Source: Burkholderia oklahomensis C6786
GTDB taxonomy: Bacteria > Pseudomonadota > Gammaproteobacteria > Burkholderiales > Burkholderiaceae
Length of the DNA: 64,000 nt
Direction of reading: 5' to 3'
Assembly (NCBI RefSeq): GCF_000959365.1
Contig: NZ_CP009556.1
Coordinates: 2,728,001-2,792,000, forward strand
This document shows positions 26,009-34,818 of the stretch, piece after piece (positions within the stretch are counted from its first letter, which is position 1; every line of letters begins with the position of its first letter). Under the pieces are notes generated by a model, which was given only the letters and a program-made list of their open reading frames with translations, did no database searches and was not told the origin of the DNA. A program made the translations under genes and the position numbers.

Positions 26009-27370
26009 TCACGCCACCTTGCCGTCTCTCAGGCCCCAAGCTTCAAAGCGAAGATCGGGGAAATCGCCGACGATGCGCAGCGCCATCGCCGAGCCGGCGA
26101 GGGTCTGCTTCCAGAACGGGTCGGTCGACTCCACTTCGAAGTACGTGCTTTGGGCGTAGTAGGGAATCTGGCGCGGGGGATTGGGCAGCGCGATCAGACG
26201 CGCGCCCGGCAGTTGCAGGTCCACGAGCTTCTGGATCTGCTCGACGGCGCCCAGCTTCGTCTGCTGCGGCAGCAACTGCCGCAGCTTCTCCGCCGGCATC
26301 GCGGCCGAAAACGCGAAAATCAACTTCTTCAGGTTCCACTGCTTGTCGACGATGCAGATGTGCACCTGATCGCCGCGATCCTCGAAGCGCAGCGGCAGCA
26401 CTGGCGTCTCGATCACGCGCGCGAGCGCCTGGCGCAGCATCATCGCGAGCGGCTCGAAGCTCGTCTGCAGGTCGTCGTGGTTGTAGCCGAGCTCGCGGTC
26501 GGCGAGCTCCTCGTCGACGCCCGGCAGCACGCTCAGGCGCCCGAGCAGGCCGACGAGCTCGTGGTACAGCATCGCGGGCGGCAGCGGATCGAACGCGTCG
26601 AGGTTCGCGAGGCGCATCCGGTACTCGGCGATCGCCTGGCGCAGCAGCAGCTCGATCAGGTCGGCGACGCCGCCGCCCGTCGACAGCACGCGCTGCGCGG
26701 ACGTGCTCGCGAGCCGCACGCGCAGCGTGCTCTGCAGCTCGTCGATCAGCGAGCGCAGCACGAGGTGCGCGCGCGTGTCGAGCAGCGGCGGGATGAAGCG
26801 CGGATCGAGCGACACGGTGCGGCTCGCGTTGCGCCCCGCGACGCGCGCGATCGGCAGCGCGACTTCGTCCGAGCGCAGCTGCGACTTCCAGCAGAGGCGC
26901 GTGACGAGCTGCCCGGTCTCGATCGTCAGACGCCGCGGCGTGCCGGGCGCGTCGAGGCCGACCGCGAGATCGGGCACTTCGGTCGATACCGCGCGATAGC
27001 GCGACGCCGACGCGACGTCGCCGAACGCCATCTCGGGGCCGCCCGTGCGCGCCGACTGCAGCGCGAGGCACGCGATGTCGCCCGCCTGCGCGAGCTCGGT
27101 CTCGAGCGGCGGCGGCAGCGGATCGTCGGACGGCAGCGAGAACGCGGTGCCGTCCTGGAACACGCCGCGCGCGTGGCGCAGCCCGAGCCGGCCGAGCCCC
27201 AGGCCGTCCTGATCGAGATCGAGCAGCGTGAATCCCCAGCCGTGATTCGACGTCTGACCGAGCCGCAGCGCGGCCTGGTGCGCGAGATGCCGCTCGAGCT
27301 GCTGGAAGTGCTGCGTCTCGATCAGCATGCCGTCGCTCCACGCGACCGGTCCTACCGGCAGACTACTCAT
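26009..27370 (-). CDS. tssK: T6SS baseplate protein TssK
   Basis: A 453-residue protein with the family opening 'PVAWSDGMLIETQHFQQLER' and the C-terminal phage-receptor-binding-protein-like region ('QVHICIVDKQWNLKKLIFAF', 'PYYAQSTYFEVE'). TssK trimers link the TssFGE-VgrG baseplate to the TssL/TssM membrane complex in the cytoplasm. Start chosen: ATG at 27370 (MSSLPVGPVAWSDG) with a GGAGAAGC site; its ATGA overlaps the tssJ stop. The longer open frame upstream belongs to the antisense/shadow reading of tssJ. Confidence 0.96.
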   Translation of the reverse strand: MSSLPVGPVAWSDGMLIETQHFQQLERHLAHQAALRLGQTSNHGWGFTLLDLDQDGLGLGRLGLRHARGVFQDGTAFSLPSDDPLPPPLETELAQAGDIACLALQSARTGGPEMAFGDVASASRYRAVSTEVPDLAVGLDAPGTPRRLTIETGQLVTRLCWKSQLRSDEVALPIARVAGRNASRTVSLDPRFIPPLLDTRAHLVLRSLIDELQSTLRVRLASTSAQRVLSTGGGVADLIELLLRQAIAEYRMRLANLDAFDPLPPAMLYHELVGLLGRLSVLPGVDEELADRELGYNHDDLQTSFEPLAMMLRQALARVIETPVLPLRFEDRGDQVHICIVDKQWNLKKLIFAFSAAMPAEKLRQLLPQQTKLGAVEQIQKLVDLQLPGARLIALPNPPRQIPYYAQSTYFEVESTDPFWKQTLAGSAMALRIVGDFPDLRFEAWGLRDGKVA

Positions 27371-27951
27371 TGCCTGCTTCTCCTTGTCCCATAGGTGGTT
27401 TTCGTCTTGCGCGCGGGCGGCGGCTCGTCGATGCGGACCGCCGATGCGGCGTCCGCGCCGCCGATGGGCACCGGCCCCGGCAACAACGCGTTGTAGATGC
27501 CGTTGCGGTCGAGCCAGACGGCCATGTGAATCAATCCGCGGCCCTCGATGCGGATGCGCAGCGGCGCGTAGTTCGCCGGCCGACGAGCGTAGTCGGCGTC
27601 GGTCACGAGCCAGAGGTCGCCCGAGCGCGGCAGGTTCAGCGAGAACTGCAGCACCTGGTTCGGCGCGATCACGTGGCGCGAGTCGGCGACGACCGTGCTG
27701 TCCTGACCGCGCGACGCGCACGACGAGTCGTCGCTGCCCTGCGTCGGCAGCCAGTCGGCCGCGCCCACGACGTAGACGCACGTCTGCACCGGACGCGGCT
27801 CGCCCGTCGGCGCGACGTTCAGCCGGCTGCCGCCGACGAGCGTCACGTGCAGCTGCCTCGGCTCCTCGGGCTTCGACGACGAAAACATCGAGCAGCCCGC
27901 GAGCGCGCACAGCGCGACCGCCGCCGCGAACGATTTGAAGGGGCCCATCAT
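27367..27951 (-). CDS. tssJ: T6SS outer-membrane lipoprotein TssJ
   Basis: A 194-residue lipoprotein. The signal MMGPFKSFAAAVALCALAGC ends in lipobox LAGC, with the acylated Cys at position 20. The mature domain contains the transthyretin-like beta pattern of the family ('RQLHVTLVGGSRLNVA', 'PVQTCVYVVG', 'RSGDLWLVTDADY'). TssJ anchors TssM to the outer membrane from the periplasmic face. The start is one of two adjacent ATGs (27951 or 27948). It overlaps tssK by four bases. Confidence 0.93.
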   Translation of the reverse strand: MMGPFKSFAAAVALCALAGCSMFSSSKPEEPRQLHVTLVGGSRLNVAPTGEPRPVQTCVYVVGAADWLPTQGSDDSSCASRGQDSTVVADSRHVIAPNQVLQFSLNLPRSGDLWLVTDADYARRPANYAPLRIRIEGRGLIHMAVWLDRNGIYNALLPGPVPIGGADAASAVRIDEPPPARKTKTTYGTRRSRQ

Positions 27952-27965
27952 GCGACGCACGGCGT

Positions 27966-28352
27966 TCAGCTGAGGGTCATCGTGATCGTCTGCGACGGCG
28001 CGACGGAATTCCCGGCCGTGTTCTGGTTGTTCGGCAGGTTCGTGTCCGTGAGGCGCGTCTGCGGCGCGCCCTGGATCATCACCTTGCCCGAGCCCTTCAC
28101 GTGTCGCGACGGCCCCGAGACGGTGCCCGACGCGACGCCGCCCATCGAGCCCGGCTCGTCGCTGTGCGTGACCGGAATGATCGTGTTCAGGTTGTGCACC
28201 GGACCGCCCGCGTAAATGATGTTCGGCACGTTCGGCACGGCCTCGGGCTTGTTCGCGATGTTCGGATACGACACGGGAATCGCAAGGGGTGGCGTCTTGC
28301 AGACGTCGGCGCCCGACAGCGCCATCCCTCCGGCAGAGCAATTTGCAAACAT
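27966..28352 (-). CDS. DUF4150/PAAR-like T6SS spike-tip protein
   Basis: A 128-residue protein opening MFANCSAGGMALSGADVCKT, with 'PIPYPN'-like 'AIPVSYPNIANKPEAVPNVP' and 'TKxKG-type' glycine/polar C-terminal region. This is the DUF4150 family, PAAR-like cones that cap VgrG. Family members often carry C-terminal toxin extensions; this one is a bare tip without cargo domain. Start ATG 28352 with AAGGAGATTGTC. It is preceded by the DUF3540, pentapeptide and DUF2169 genes, the usual partners of DUF4150 in non-canonical spike modules. Confidence 0.85.
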   Translation of the reverse strand: MFANCSAGGMALSGADVCKTPPLAIPVSYPNIANKPEAVPNVPNIIYAGGPVHNLNTIIPVTHSDEPGSMGGVASGTVSGPSRHVKGSGKVMIQGAPQTRLTDTNLPNNQNTAGNSVAPSQTITMTLS

Positions 28353-28388
28353 GACAATCTCCTTCAAGAAACCGGGCGCGAGCGACGC

Positions 28389-29069
28389 TCAGCCCATATG
28401 GATCTGGCCTGCGTCGATCTTCAGCAGCGACGACGCCGTGACGACCGCGCTCTTCGCATGCATCGCCATGTGCCGCTCGGTGTGGACGACCGTGCTGCCC
28501 GCGTGCGTCGCGTCGGTACCGCTCACGTGCGTCTGGCGCTCGGCCGCCGCCTGCGTGACCACCTGCGCGCGGCTCGCGAGCTGCGCGGCCTCGAGCGACA
28601 GGCGATCGCGCGCCTCGACGCGCACGTCGCGCGCGCGCAGCGCGACGTGCGCGTCGCCGAAATCGAGCGTCACCTCGTCGCTCGCATCGCCGCGTTCGAG
28701 CACCGCGAGCACCCAGCAGCGCTCGCCGTCGCGGCAGATCTGCACGAGATCGCCCGGCTGCGGCGCGACGACGCAGCTCACCGCCTTCTTCGCGCGCAGC
28801 ACGACGCCGGGCTGCACGGTGACGAGCCATTCGCCCGTCGCCGTGCGCGCTTCGCCGACGCGCGCGAGCATCGTCGCCTCAGCAGCGGGCGCGGACGACG
28901 CCGGCTCGCGCGACGGCGCTTCCGCATGCGCGTCACGCGCATTCGGCCCCGCGTCGCGCGCCCGCGCGCCGCCCTTCATGATTCGCGTCAGCGCATGACG
29001 CGATGCCGCGTCGTCGTCGCACTCGTATGCACGCGTGCCGTGCACGGCAGACATTTCCCGCATGCTCAT
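28389..29069 (-). CDS. DUF3540 protein, VgrG-like accessory spike component
   Basis: A 226-residue protein. After a variable N-terminus it has an OB-fold-like segment (about residues 75-130; 'PGVVLRAKKAVSCVVAPQPG', 'WVLAVLERGDA'). A C-terminal stack of short beta repeats follows ('LRARDVRVEARDRLSLEAAQ' ... 'SSLLKIDAGQIHMG') that resembles the VgrG gp5/DUF2345 needle. DUF3540 genes occur beside DUF2169, DUF4150 and pentapeptide genes in T6SS loci, but their biochemical job is not established. Start ATG 29069 with GAGGAG. It begins 2 nt after the pentapeptide gene stop, so it is translationally coupled. Confidence 0.8.
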   Translation of the reverse strand: MSMREMSAVHGTRAYECDDDAASRHALTRIMKGGARARDAGPNARDAHAEAPSREPASSAPAAEATMLARVGEARTATGEWLVTVQPGVVLRAKKAVSCVVAPQPGDLVQICRDGERCWVLAVLERGDASDEVTLDFGDAHVALRARDVRVEARDRLSLEAAQLASRAQVVTQAAAERQTHVSGTDATHAGSTVVHTERHMAMHAKSAVVTASSLLKIDAGQIHMG

Positions 29070-29071
29070 CG

Positions 29072-30142
29072 TCAAACTCCTCTTGCTCCGGGTTGGACTC
29101 GCTGCCACCAGAGCTGGTCGTCGGCGCCGGTGGCTTCCTCGAAAACCGCATCCCGCGTATCCGCCGCGCTCCATGCCTGGCGCGGCTGGCCGACCAGGTT
29201 GCCGCCGCGGCAGTCGGCGCCGCGCAGGTCGACGCGCTCGAGATGCACGCCGCGCGCGTCGAGCTGCTGCAGGTGCGCGCCCGACAGATTCACGCGCGCG
29301 AGCCACGCGTCGCGCAGCGCGATCCGCGGCGCGCGCACGCCTTGCAACGCGCTGTCCGCGACGCTCGCGCTATCGAAGATCGCCTGCGACAAATCGCTGT
29401 TCGTCACGGTGAGGCCGTTGACCGTCGCATGATCGAAGCTCGCGAGCGGCAGCCGGCTCGCATGGATCTCGCCCGTCGCCCACGTGCTGTGCGACCACGC
29501 GGCCTGCTTCAGCTCGCAGCCGTGCACGGTCATCCGCTCGATTCGCGAGTCGATCCAGCGCACGTTGATGCCGCGGCATTCGACGAGCATGACGCGCTGG
29601 AACCCGCTTTGCCCGGCGATCAGGTTTTCGAGCCCGACGGCTTCGAGCCGCAGATCGGCGAGATCGCTGCCGATCCACGACGTGTCGCTCCAATGGCCGC
29701 CGCGCAGCGTGACGCCCGCGTAATCGCCCGCGACGAGCGACACATGCGCGCCGCGCACGCCGTCGAACGTCCAGCCCGCGCCCTTCGACTGCGCGCACAC
29801 GACGTCCTTCAGCAGGCTGCCCGTCCACGCGCCGCCTTCGATCTCGCATTCGTTGAACGACACGCCGCGCAGCGCGCTCTGCGTCCACGCGCCCGCGCGG
29901 ATCCGGCTCGATTCGTGCGTGAGCTTCAGCAGCTCGCAGCGATCGAAGCGGTTCGCGTCGAACGTGCAGTTCACGAAGCGCAGATTCGACAGCCGGCAGC
30001 CGGACCATTCGACGCGATCGAAGTGGCAATCGACGAAGAGCGTGTCCGCGAGCGCGACGTCGCGCTGCGGCGACGCGTAGTGCTGCCCCTCGACGACTTC
30101 GGGCAGCGGCGGCGGCGGCACCGTCGAGCGGATCGTGCTCAT
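29072..30142 (-). CDS. Pentapeptide-repeat protein of the T6SS spike module
   Basis: A 356-residue protein made almost wholly of pentapeptide repeats (A[D/N]LXX-type; examples 'VALADTLFVDCHFDRVEWSG', 'LSGAHLQQLDARGVHLERVD', 'VDLRGADCRGGNL'). Such repeats fold into a right-handed quadrilateral beta-helix. No enzyme, signal peptide or membrane segment is visible. The start overlaps the stop of the DUF2169/pentapeptide gene by four bases. It may act as a beta-helical scaffold in loading or capping the spike; a direct effector role cannot be excluded. Function is unknown. Confidence 0.85.
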   Translation of the reverse strand: MSTIRSTVPPPPLPEVVEGQHYASPQRDVALADTLFVDCHFDRVEWSGCRLSNLRFVNCTFDANRFDRCELLKLTHESSRIRAGAWTQSALRGVSFNECEIEGGAWTGSLLKDVVCAQSKGAGWTFDGVRGAHVSLVAGDYAGVTLRGGHWSDTSWIGSDLADLRLEAVGLENLIAGQSGFQRVMLVECRGINVRWIDSRIERMTVHGCELKQAAWSHSTWATGEIHASRLPLASFDHATVNGLTVTNSDLSQAIFDSASVADSALQGVRAPRIALRDAWLARVNLSGAHLQQLDARGVHLERVDLRGADCRGGNLVGQPRQAWSAADTRDAVFEEATGADDQLWWQRVQPGARGV

Positions 30143-32358
30143 CCCACCCTCCTCGGCACGTCGAGCTGGCCCGCGTTCAGATTGCCGCGCCACGCGCCCG
30201 CTTCCGGCGGATGGATCCATGACGTGCGGACCCGGACGAGATTGCAGTCGCGCATCCGCGTCTGCCGCATGTCGGCGCCGTACAGCATCGCTTCCTTCAG
30301 CGAGCAGCGATCGAACGACGTGCCCGTCAACTGCGCATGCATCACGTTCGCGCCGTCGAGCACCGTGCGGCTCCAGTGCGACTGCTGCGCATGCAGGTGC
30401 TGCGCGTTCAATTGCATGAACGAGCAGTGGTCGACCTGCACGCGGTCCGCGCGCAGCTCCTGCAGGCTCGACGACTTGAACACGCAATCGGTGAGCCGCG
30501 CGCCGTTGATCGACGTGCCGTGCGACAACACCGCGAACGTCAGCATGCTGCGCTGCCAGACGCTCGCCGACAGGTCGGTCAGCAGGATGCTCGGCTTCGA
30601 CAGCGAGCACTGCGACACGGCGAGGCCCGCCATCCCGCATTCGACGATCGCGAGATCGTCGGCGCGCACGCGCGTCCAGGTCCAGCCGGGCGCGCTCACC
30701 TCGGACCACGACACCGAGCGCCATTCGGCATCCTGAATGTCGCCGCGCACGCCGCCGCGCCCCTGAACCGACAGCATCGCCCACGAGCCGCCCGCGACCT
30801 TCAGGTCGTCGAGCCGGCACTCGTCGATCGAGATCCGCTCGATCTCGATGTTCAGCCACGCGCTGCGCTCGAGATTGCAGCGCTGGATCTTGCCGCCCTT
30901 CCACCAGCCGTCGCTCATCTTCACGTCGGCGAACGAGCAGTCGACCGCATGGACCTGGTTGAGCCGGCAGTTCGTCCATTCGCTGCGATCGAGCGTGCAG
31001 CGCTCGAAGCGCACGTCGTCGAACTTCCAGCCGTCAAAGCGCAGCGACGACAGATCGGCGTCGCGAATCGTGACGTTCGACAGCTCGGGCGTCTTCGCCT
31101 GACGCAGCCGGGTCCGCCAGTTCTCGCCGCCGCGCGGCGCGCCCGGCAGCTTCGCGTTGCGATTCGCTTCCTCGAACGCGGAGAGCCGCTCGCTCGCGTC
31201 GCGCGCCTCGATCAGCTGACGGCGGTTCTGCTCGACCCGCGCACGGACTTCTTCATAGCCGCGCGGCGCCGGAGCGAAGCGCGGGTGGTCTTCCGTGTCG
31301 AGGATCATCTCCCAGGTCCAGCCCTTCGCGATGGCGGGCATCAGTTCGTGATCCGCCTGCTGCAGCGGATCGGTGCAATTCAGATCCGTACGCTGATCGG
31401 CGAACTTCATCAGCGCGTCGACGTCGATCCGCTCGGCCTCGTCCTTGAACGCGGCGACGAGCATCGTCGGGCTGTCGTCGAGCAGGAAATCGAGCGCGAC
31501 CGCGCCGTTCCACCACAGCACGCCGATGCCGCGATCCGGCAGAAACCACACCGTTTGCTGCTTGAACGACAGGCGCTCGATGCCCGGACGCCCGTTTCGC
31601 GTCACGAGCGCGACGGGCGCGAGACGCGGCAGCTCGCCCGCGAATCCCTCGCCCTGCGGCCCGAAGCCGCTCAGCTCGAACCGCGCGCCGGGCGTCCAGC
31701 ATTCGCCGCGCGCCCACTGGTCGGGCGCCGCCTGCTGAAAGAAGCGCAGATCGACGTCGGCGGGCCAGCCCATGTGCGTGCCGTCCTGCGCCATCGCGTC
31801 GACGGTGCCCGGCCGCGCCGGCATCCATTGCGTGCGCTCGGGCCAGTCGCTGCCGATCGCGCCCATCGCCGCGAGCGGCGCGGGACCGACGCCGAACGCG
31901 CGCAGCTGCTGCAGCGGCGGCGCACCCGACGTCACGCCGAGCGGGTTTTCCCGCGCGCCGCCCGCCGCCGCGTGCCGGTGATCGACCGCGATGCGCGCAA
32001 AGCCGCCTTCCGCGTGCCCGTCGCCGAGCGACGTCGCGCACGAGACGATCTTGCGCGCGCCGTCGAGCTCGACCCACGCGGTCCAATCGACGTTGCGCGA
32101 GCGTGCGCCGGGCGCGACGGGATGCGCGGCGTGGCCGGCGAGCAGCCATTCGGCGCGCTGCTTCGGCAGCGCCGACTCGTACAGCGGCAGCGACGGCGCG
32201 GCCGCCTTCAGCGCCTCCCAGACGGCCGCTTCGTGCACGAGGATCGACGGCTGATCGAGCCGGAAGCCCATCCCGATGCTGATCGCGAGCATCGGCTGCG
32301 CGCCGATCTGCGTATTGGTCGTGGCCACGAGGGCCGCTTGTGGTTTGATATGTCGCAT
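30139..32358 (-). CDS. DUF2169 adaptor fused to a pentapeptide-repeat domain
   Basis: A 739-residue two-part protein. Residues about 10-400 form a DUF2169 domain ('DWTAWVELDGARK', 'RTQWMPARPGTVDAMAQDGT', 'FFQQAAPDQWARGECW'). From about residue 425 to 715 it is pentapeptide repeats ('TIRDADLSSLRFDGWKFDDV' onward). DUF2169 proteins act as adaptors that load PAAR-type effectors onto VgrG in Agrobacterium-type systems. Here the DUF4150 tip lies two genes downstream, consistent with a spike-loading chaperone. Start ATG 32358 lies one base after the upstream vgrG stop, so it is coupled to that vgrG. A toxin domain is not visible. Confidence 0.85.
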   Translation of the reverse strand: MRHIKPQAALVATTNTQIGAQPMLAISIGMGFRLDQPSILVHEAAVWEALKAAAPSLPLYESALPKQRAEWLLAGHAAHPVAPGARSRNVDWTAWVELDGARKIVSCATSLGDGHAEGGFARIAVDHRHAAAGGARENPLGVTSGAPPLQQLRAFGVGPAPLAAMGAIGSDWPERTQWMPARPGTVDAMAQDGTHMGWPADVDLRFFQQAAPDQWARGECWTPGARFELSGFGPQGEGFAGELPRLAPVALVTRNGRPGIERLSFKQQTVWFLPDRGIGVLWWNGAVALDFLLDDSPTMLVAAFKDEAERIDVDALMKFADQRTDLNCTDPLQQADHELMPAIAKGWTWEMILDTEDHPRFAPAPRGYEEVRARVEQNRRQLIEARDASERLSAFEEANRNAKLPGAPRGGENWRTRLRQAKTPELSNVTIRDADLSSLRFDGWKFDDVRFERCTLDRSEWTNCRLNQVHAVDCSFADVKMSDGWWKGGKIQRCNLERSAWLNIEIERISIDECRLDDLKVAGGSWAMLSVQGRGGVRGDIQDAEWRSVSWSEVSAPGWTWTRVRADDLAIVECGMAGLAVSQCSLSKPSILLTDLSASVWQRSMLTFAVLSHGTSINGARLTDCVFKSSSLQELRADRVQVDHCSFMQLNAQHLHAQQSHWSRTVLDGANVMHAQLTGTSFDRCSLKEAMLYGADMRQTRMRDCNLVRVRTSWIHPPEAGAWRGNLNAGQLDVPRRVG

Positions 32359-32361
32359 AGG

Positions 32362-34650
32362 TCAGTTCTTCGTCTGCATCCCGAGCTTCTTCAGGTCGAT
32401 GCCCACGTCTTCGTAGCTCGCCCCCGTATACGAGAAGCTGAAGCCGGTGACCGACATCTTGCTGCCCGTCGTCGATACGCTCGAACCCGTCGTGCCCACC
32501 GAACTGCCGGTGGCCGACATGCTCGAGCCCGTCATGCCCACCGAGCTGCCCGTCGTCGACATCGACGTGCCCGTGATGCTCGTCGAGCTGCCGGTGTTCG
32601 ACATCGACGTGCCCGTGATGCTCGTCGACGTCCCAGTCACCGACGTGCTCGTGCCCGTCATGCTGTTCGACGTGCCCGTGTACGACAGCGACACGCCGGT
32701 GATGCTCTCCGACTGACCGGTCGTCGACATGCTGACGTCGGTCCACGACGACGAGATGCCCGTCATGCTGTTCGACACGCCTGTCACGGAATTCTTGGAA
32801 CCGGTGATGCTCGTTTCTACGCCGACGAATCCCGTGCTGATACCGGTAAAGCCCGTATCGACACCGACAAACGACGTCGACACGCCGGTGAAACTCGTGG
32901 TCACACCGCTAAACGATGTCGACACGCCGGTGAAGCTCGTGCTCACGCCGGTGAACGACGTGCTCAGGCCGGTGAAGCTCGCGGACACGCCGGTGAAGCT
33001 CACCGACAACCCGGTATATGACACCGAGATCCCTGTGAAGCTGACCTTGATGCCGACGACCGACGTCGACGTTCCATCCACCGACAGGTTCAGATCCTGC
33101 GCGATCGACGTCGAGCTGTTGCGCTCGACCGTCTGCTGCATGTCGCGCTCCGCATGGATCATCACGCGCTCCGCGCCGTGCTGGTCGTCGAACGTCAGCT
33201 GGCTCGCATTCGGAAAGCCTCCCGCGCGCTTGATCGAGCGCGTGACGAGGCCGGTGTAGCGGATGTCCTTCGGCAGGTCGTACGGCGTCGGGTTTTCGCC
33301 GTTGTAGACGATCCCCGTCGCGAGCGGACGATCGAGATCGCCGTCGACATAAATCACGATCACTTCCTGGCCGACCCGCGGCATCGCGATCACGCCCCAA
33401 CCCTTGCCCGCCCATGCCTGCGTCACGCGAATCCAGCACGACGCATCCGCCTCGGTCGTCTTGTAGCGATCCCAGTGGAAGTGCACGCGGATCCGGCCAA
33501 GCTTGTCGGTGTGAACCTCCGACATCTCCGGCCCCACCACCGTCGCGCTCTGGATGCCCGGCACCCGCGGCTTTTTGGTCAGGAGCAGCGGGTGATAAGG
33601 CTGGTCGTCCGTGAGCGCGCGAAACTTGACCGCGACGTTGCGGCCCTGCGACGTGCTATCCGGTCCGTCCTGAATGAACGTCAGCTCGCTGTTCGTCACG
33701 TAGTACCGGCGATTGCGGCTCGGCGCCGGATGGCCGACCAGCGTGAACGCGCGGCCCACCGCAAGCGCACGCGCGTTCGCCTCGCCGACGAGCGCGTGCG
33801 CATCGGCCTGGATCGCTTCGAGCCGCAAGCGCGCGAGACGCTCGCCCTGCTCCGGATCGCGGTAGCCGGTTGCGTAGTCGTAGTACTCGAGCGGAATCCC
33901 TTCGAGGCTCGGCTGCTCGACCTGCGCATCGCTGTCCAATCGTTTCGACGGCGCGTGATAGTCGAAGTCGCGCAGCGCGACGTTGCTCGATTTGATCCGT
34001 CGCGTACGCTGCAAGCGCTGCACGCCTTCGCGCCCCTGGATCGCGCGCGACTCTTCGCCGTCCGGCAAGTATTCGAGCTCATCGTTCGGCAGCGGCAGAT
34101 CCTCGAACCGCTGCGTATCCGAGATCACGACCACGTGCCGGTCATTCTCGTGCTCGACCCAGAAGTAGATCCCTTCGTCCTCGAGCAGCCGCTTCACGAA
34201 GCTCAGATCCGTTTCCTGGAACTGCACGCAGTACTCGCGCGGCTCGTAGCTCCCTTCGAGCTCGAACCGGTAGCCGTTGCGCTGATGCCCCTGGAACACC
34301 TGCTCGACAATCTGCGGCACGCTCAAGTCCTGGAAGATCCGGCTGTTGCGGTTCTCCGCCAGGAACGACAGCCAGCTCCTCAATTCCAGCGTGTACGTGT
34401 ACTGCCCGCTCATCTGGCCCGTGTCATGCCCGCCGAATATGTGCGCATTGAACGTCCGCACGTCGCCGCCGCCGAGATCGATGTCGGCCGACAGCGACGA
34501 GCCGAGCAGTTCGTCGAAATCCAGATTCGGATCGTGGCTCAGCAAGTCGAGCTGGTACGACGGCTCCTGCGACAGGTTCTCGTGAACCACGAAGCTCAGC
34601 GCGACCGCATCCAGCTCCAGCAGTGGACTGCGTAGTTCGATCAGACGCAT
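32362..34650 (-). CDS. vgrG: T6SS spike protein VgrG, downstream copy, with heptad-repeat needle
   Basis: A 762-residue VgrG. The gp27-like head covers about residues 1-400 ([20 protein letters not shown]; 'FVKRLLEDEGIYFWVEHEND'). The gp5 OB-fold is next ('KLGRIRVHFHWDRYKTTEAD', 'RVTQAWAGKGWGVIAMPRVG'). The protein ends in a Ser/Thr/Gly needle of 31 seven-residue units (about 530-746) and a short Lys-rich end, with no enzymatic extension. VgrG trimers form the puncturing spike on the Hcp tube. It is about 90% alike to the adjacent upstream vgrG over the head, so the pair arose by duplication. It is tightly followed by the DUF2169 gene. Confidence 0.96.
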   Translation of the reverse strand: MRLIELRSPLLELDAVALSFVVHENLSQEPSYQLDLLSHDPNLDFDELLGSSLSADIDLGGGDVRTFNAHIFGGHDTGQMSGQYTYTLELRSWLSFLAENRNSRIFQDLSVPQIVEQVFQGHQRNGYRFELEGSYEPREYCVQFQETDLSFVKRLLEDEGIYFWVEHENDRHVVVISDTQRFEDLPLPNDELEYLPDGEESRAIQGREGVQRLQRTRRIKSSNVALRDFDYHAPSKRLDSDAQVEQPSLEGIPLEYYDYATGYRDPEQGERLARLRLEAIQADAHALVGEANARALAVGRAFTLVGHPAPSRNRRYYVTNSELTFIQDGPDSTSQGRNVAVKFRALTDDQPYHPLLLTKKPRVPGIQSATVVGPEMSEVHTDKLGRIRVHFHWDRYKTTEADASCWIRVTQAWAGKGWGVIAMPRVGQEVIVIYVDGDLDRPLATGIVYNGENPTPYDLPKDIRYTGLVTRSIKRAGGFPNASQLTFDDQHGAERVMIHAERDMQQTVERNSSTSIAQDLNLSVDGTSTSVVGIKVSFTGISVSYTGLSVSFTGVSASFTGLSTSFTGVSTSFTGVSTSFSGVTTSFTGVSTSFVGVDTGFTGISTGFVGVETSITGSKNSVTGVSNSMTGISSSWTDVSMSTTGQSESITGVSLSYTGTSNSMTGTSTSVTGTSTSITGTSMSNTGSSTSITGTSMSTTGSSVGMTGSSMSATGSSVGTTGSSVSTTGSKMSVTGFSFSYTGASYEDVGIDLKKLGMQTKN
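32413..33063 (-). repeat. 31 x 21-bp repeat encoding a heptapeptide array in VgrG (downstream copy)
   Basis: Thirty-one consecutive 21-bp units encode seven-residue repeats of the form S-[F/Y/I/M/V/T]-T-G-[V/I/S/T]-S-x. The proximal units favour SFTGVST, the distal ones STTGSSV. The DNA units vary at third positions, so it is an old array under protein-level selection rather than a fresh minisatellite. Confidence 0.95.
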
Positions 34651-34814
34651 ATGGCCCCTCCGTCTGCATTCGCATCCGTCGACGTACGTGCCTCGATGCG
34701 GAAGCGGACATCGACCGGCGTCGCACGTTCGGGTGCCTCGACGCTACTGATCCGAGCGTGGATCCGTGCCGCTGCCTCAGTCGCGAAAAGCGATGATGGT
34801 GTGATATCGCGCAT
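34641..34814 (-). pseudogene. 57-codon hybrid ORF between the two vgrG genes (duplication scar)
   Basis: This short frame starts 4 nt after the upstream vgrG stop (ATG at 34814, MRDITPSSLFATEAAARIHA) and ends in a TGA that overlaps the start of the downstream vgrG. Its beginning and leader mirror the DUF2169 gene after the other vgrG (TGA, then ATGCG, then GATATCACACC versus CATATCAAACC). Its last codons end CV-stop within ATGCGTCTGA, exactly as clpV ends at the other vgrG start. It reads as DUF2169-head joined to clpV-tail, the junction expected from tandem duplication. It may be translated but is unlikely to be functional. Confidence 0.5.
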
Positions 34815-34818
34815 AGCG

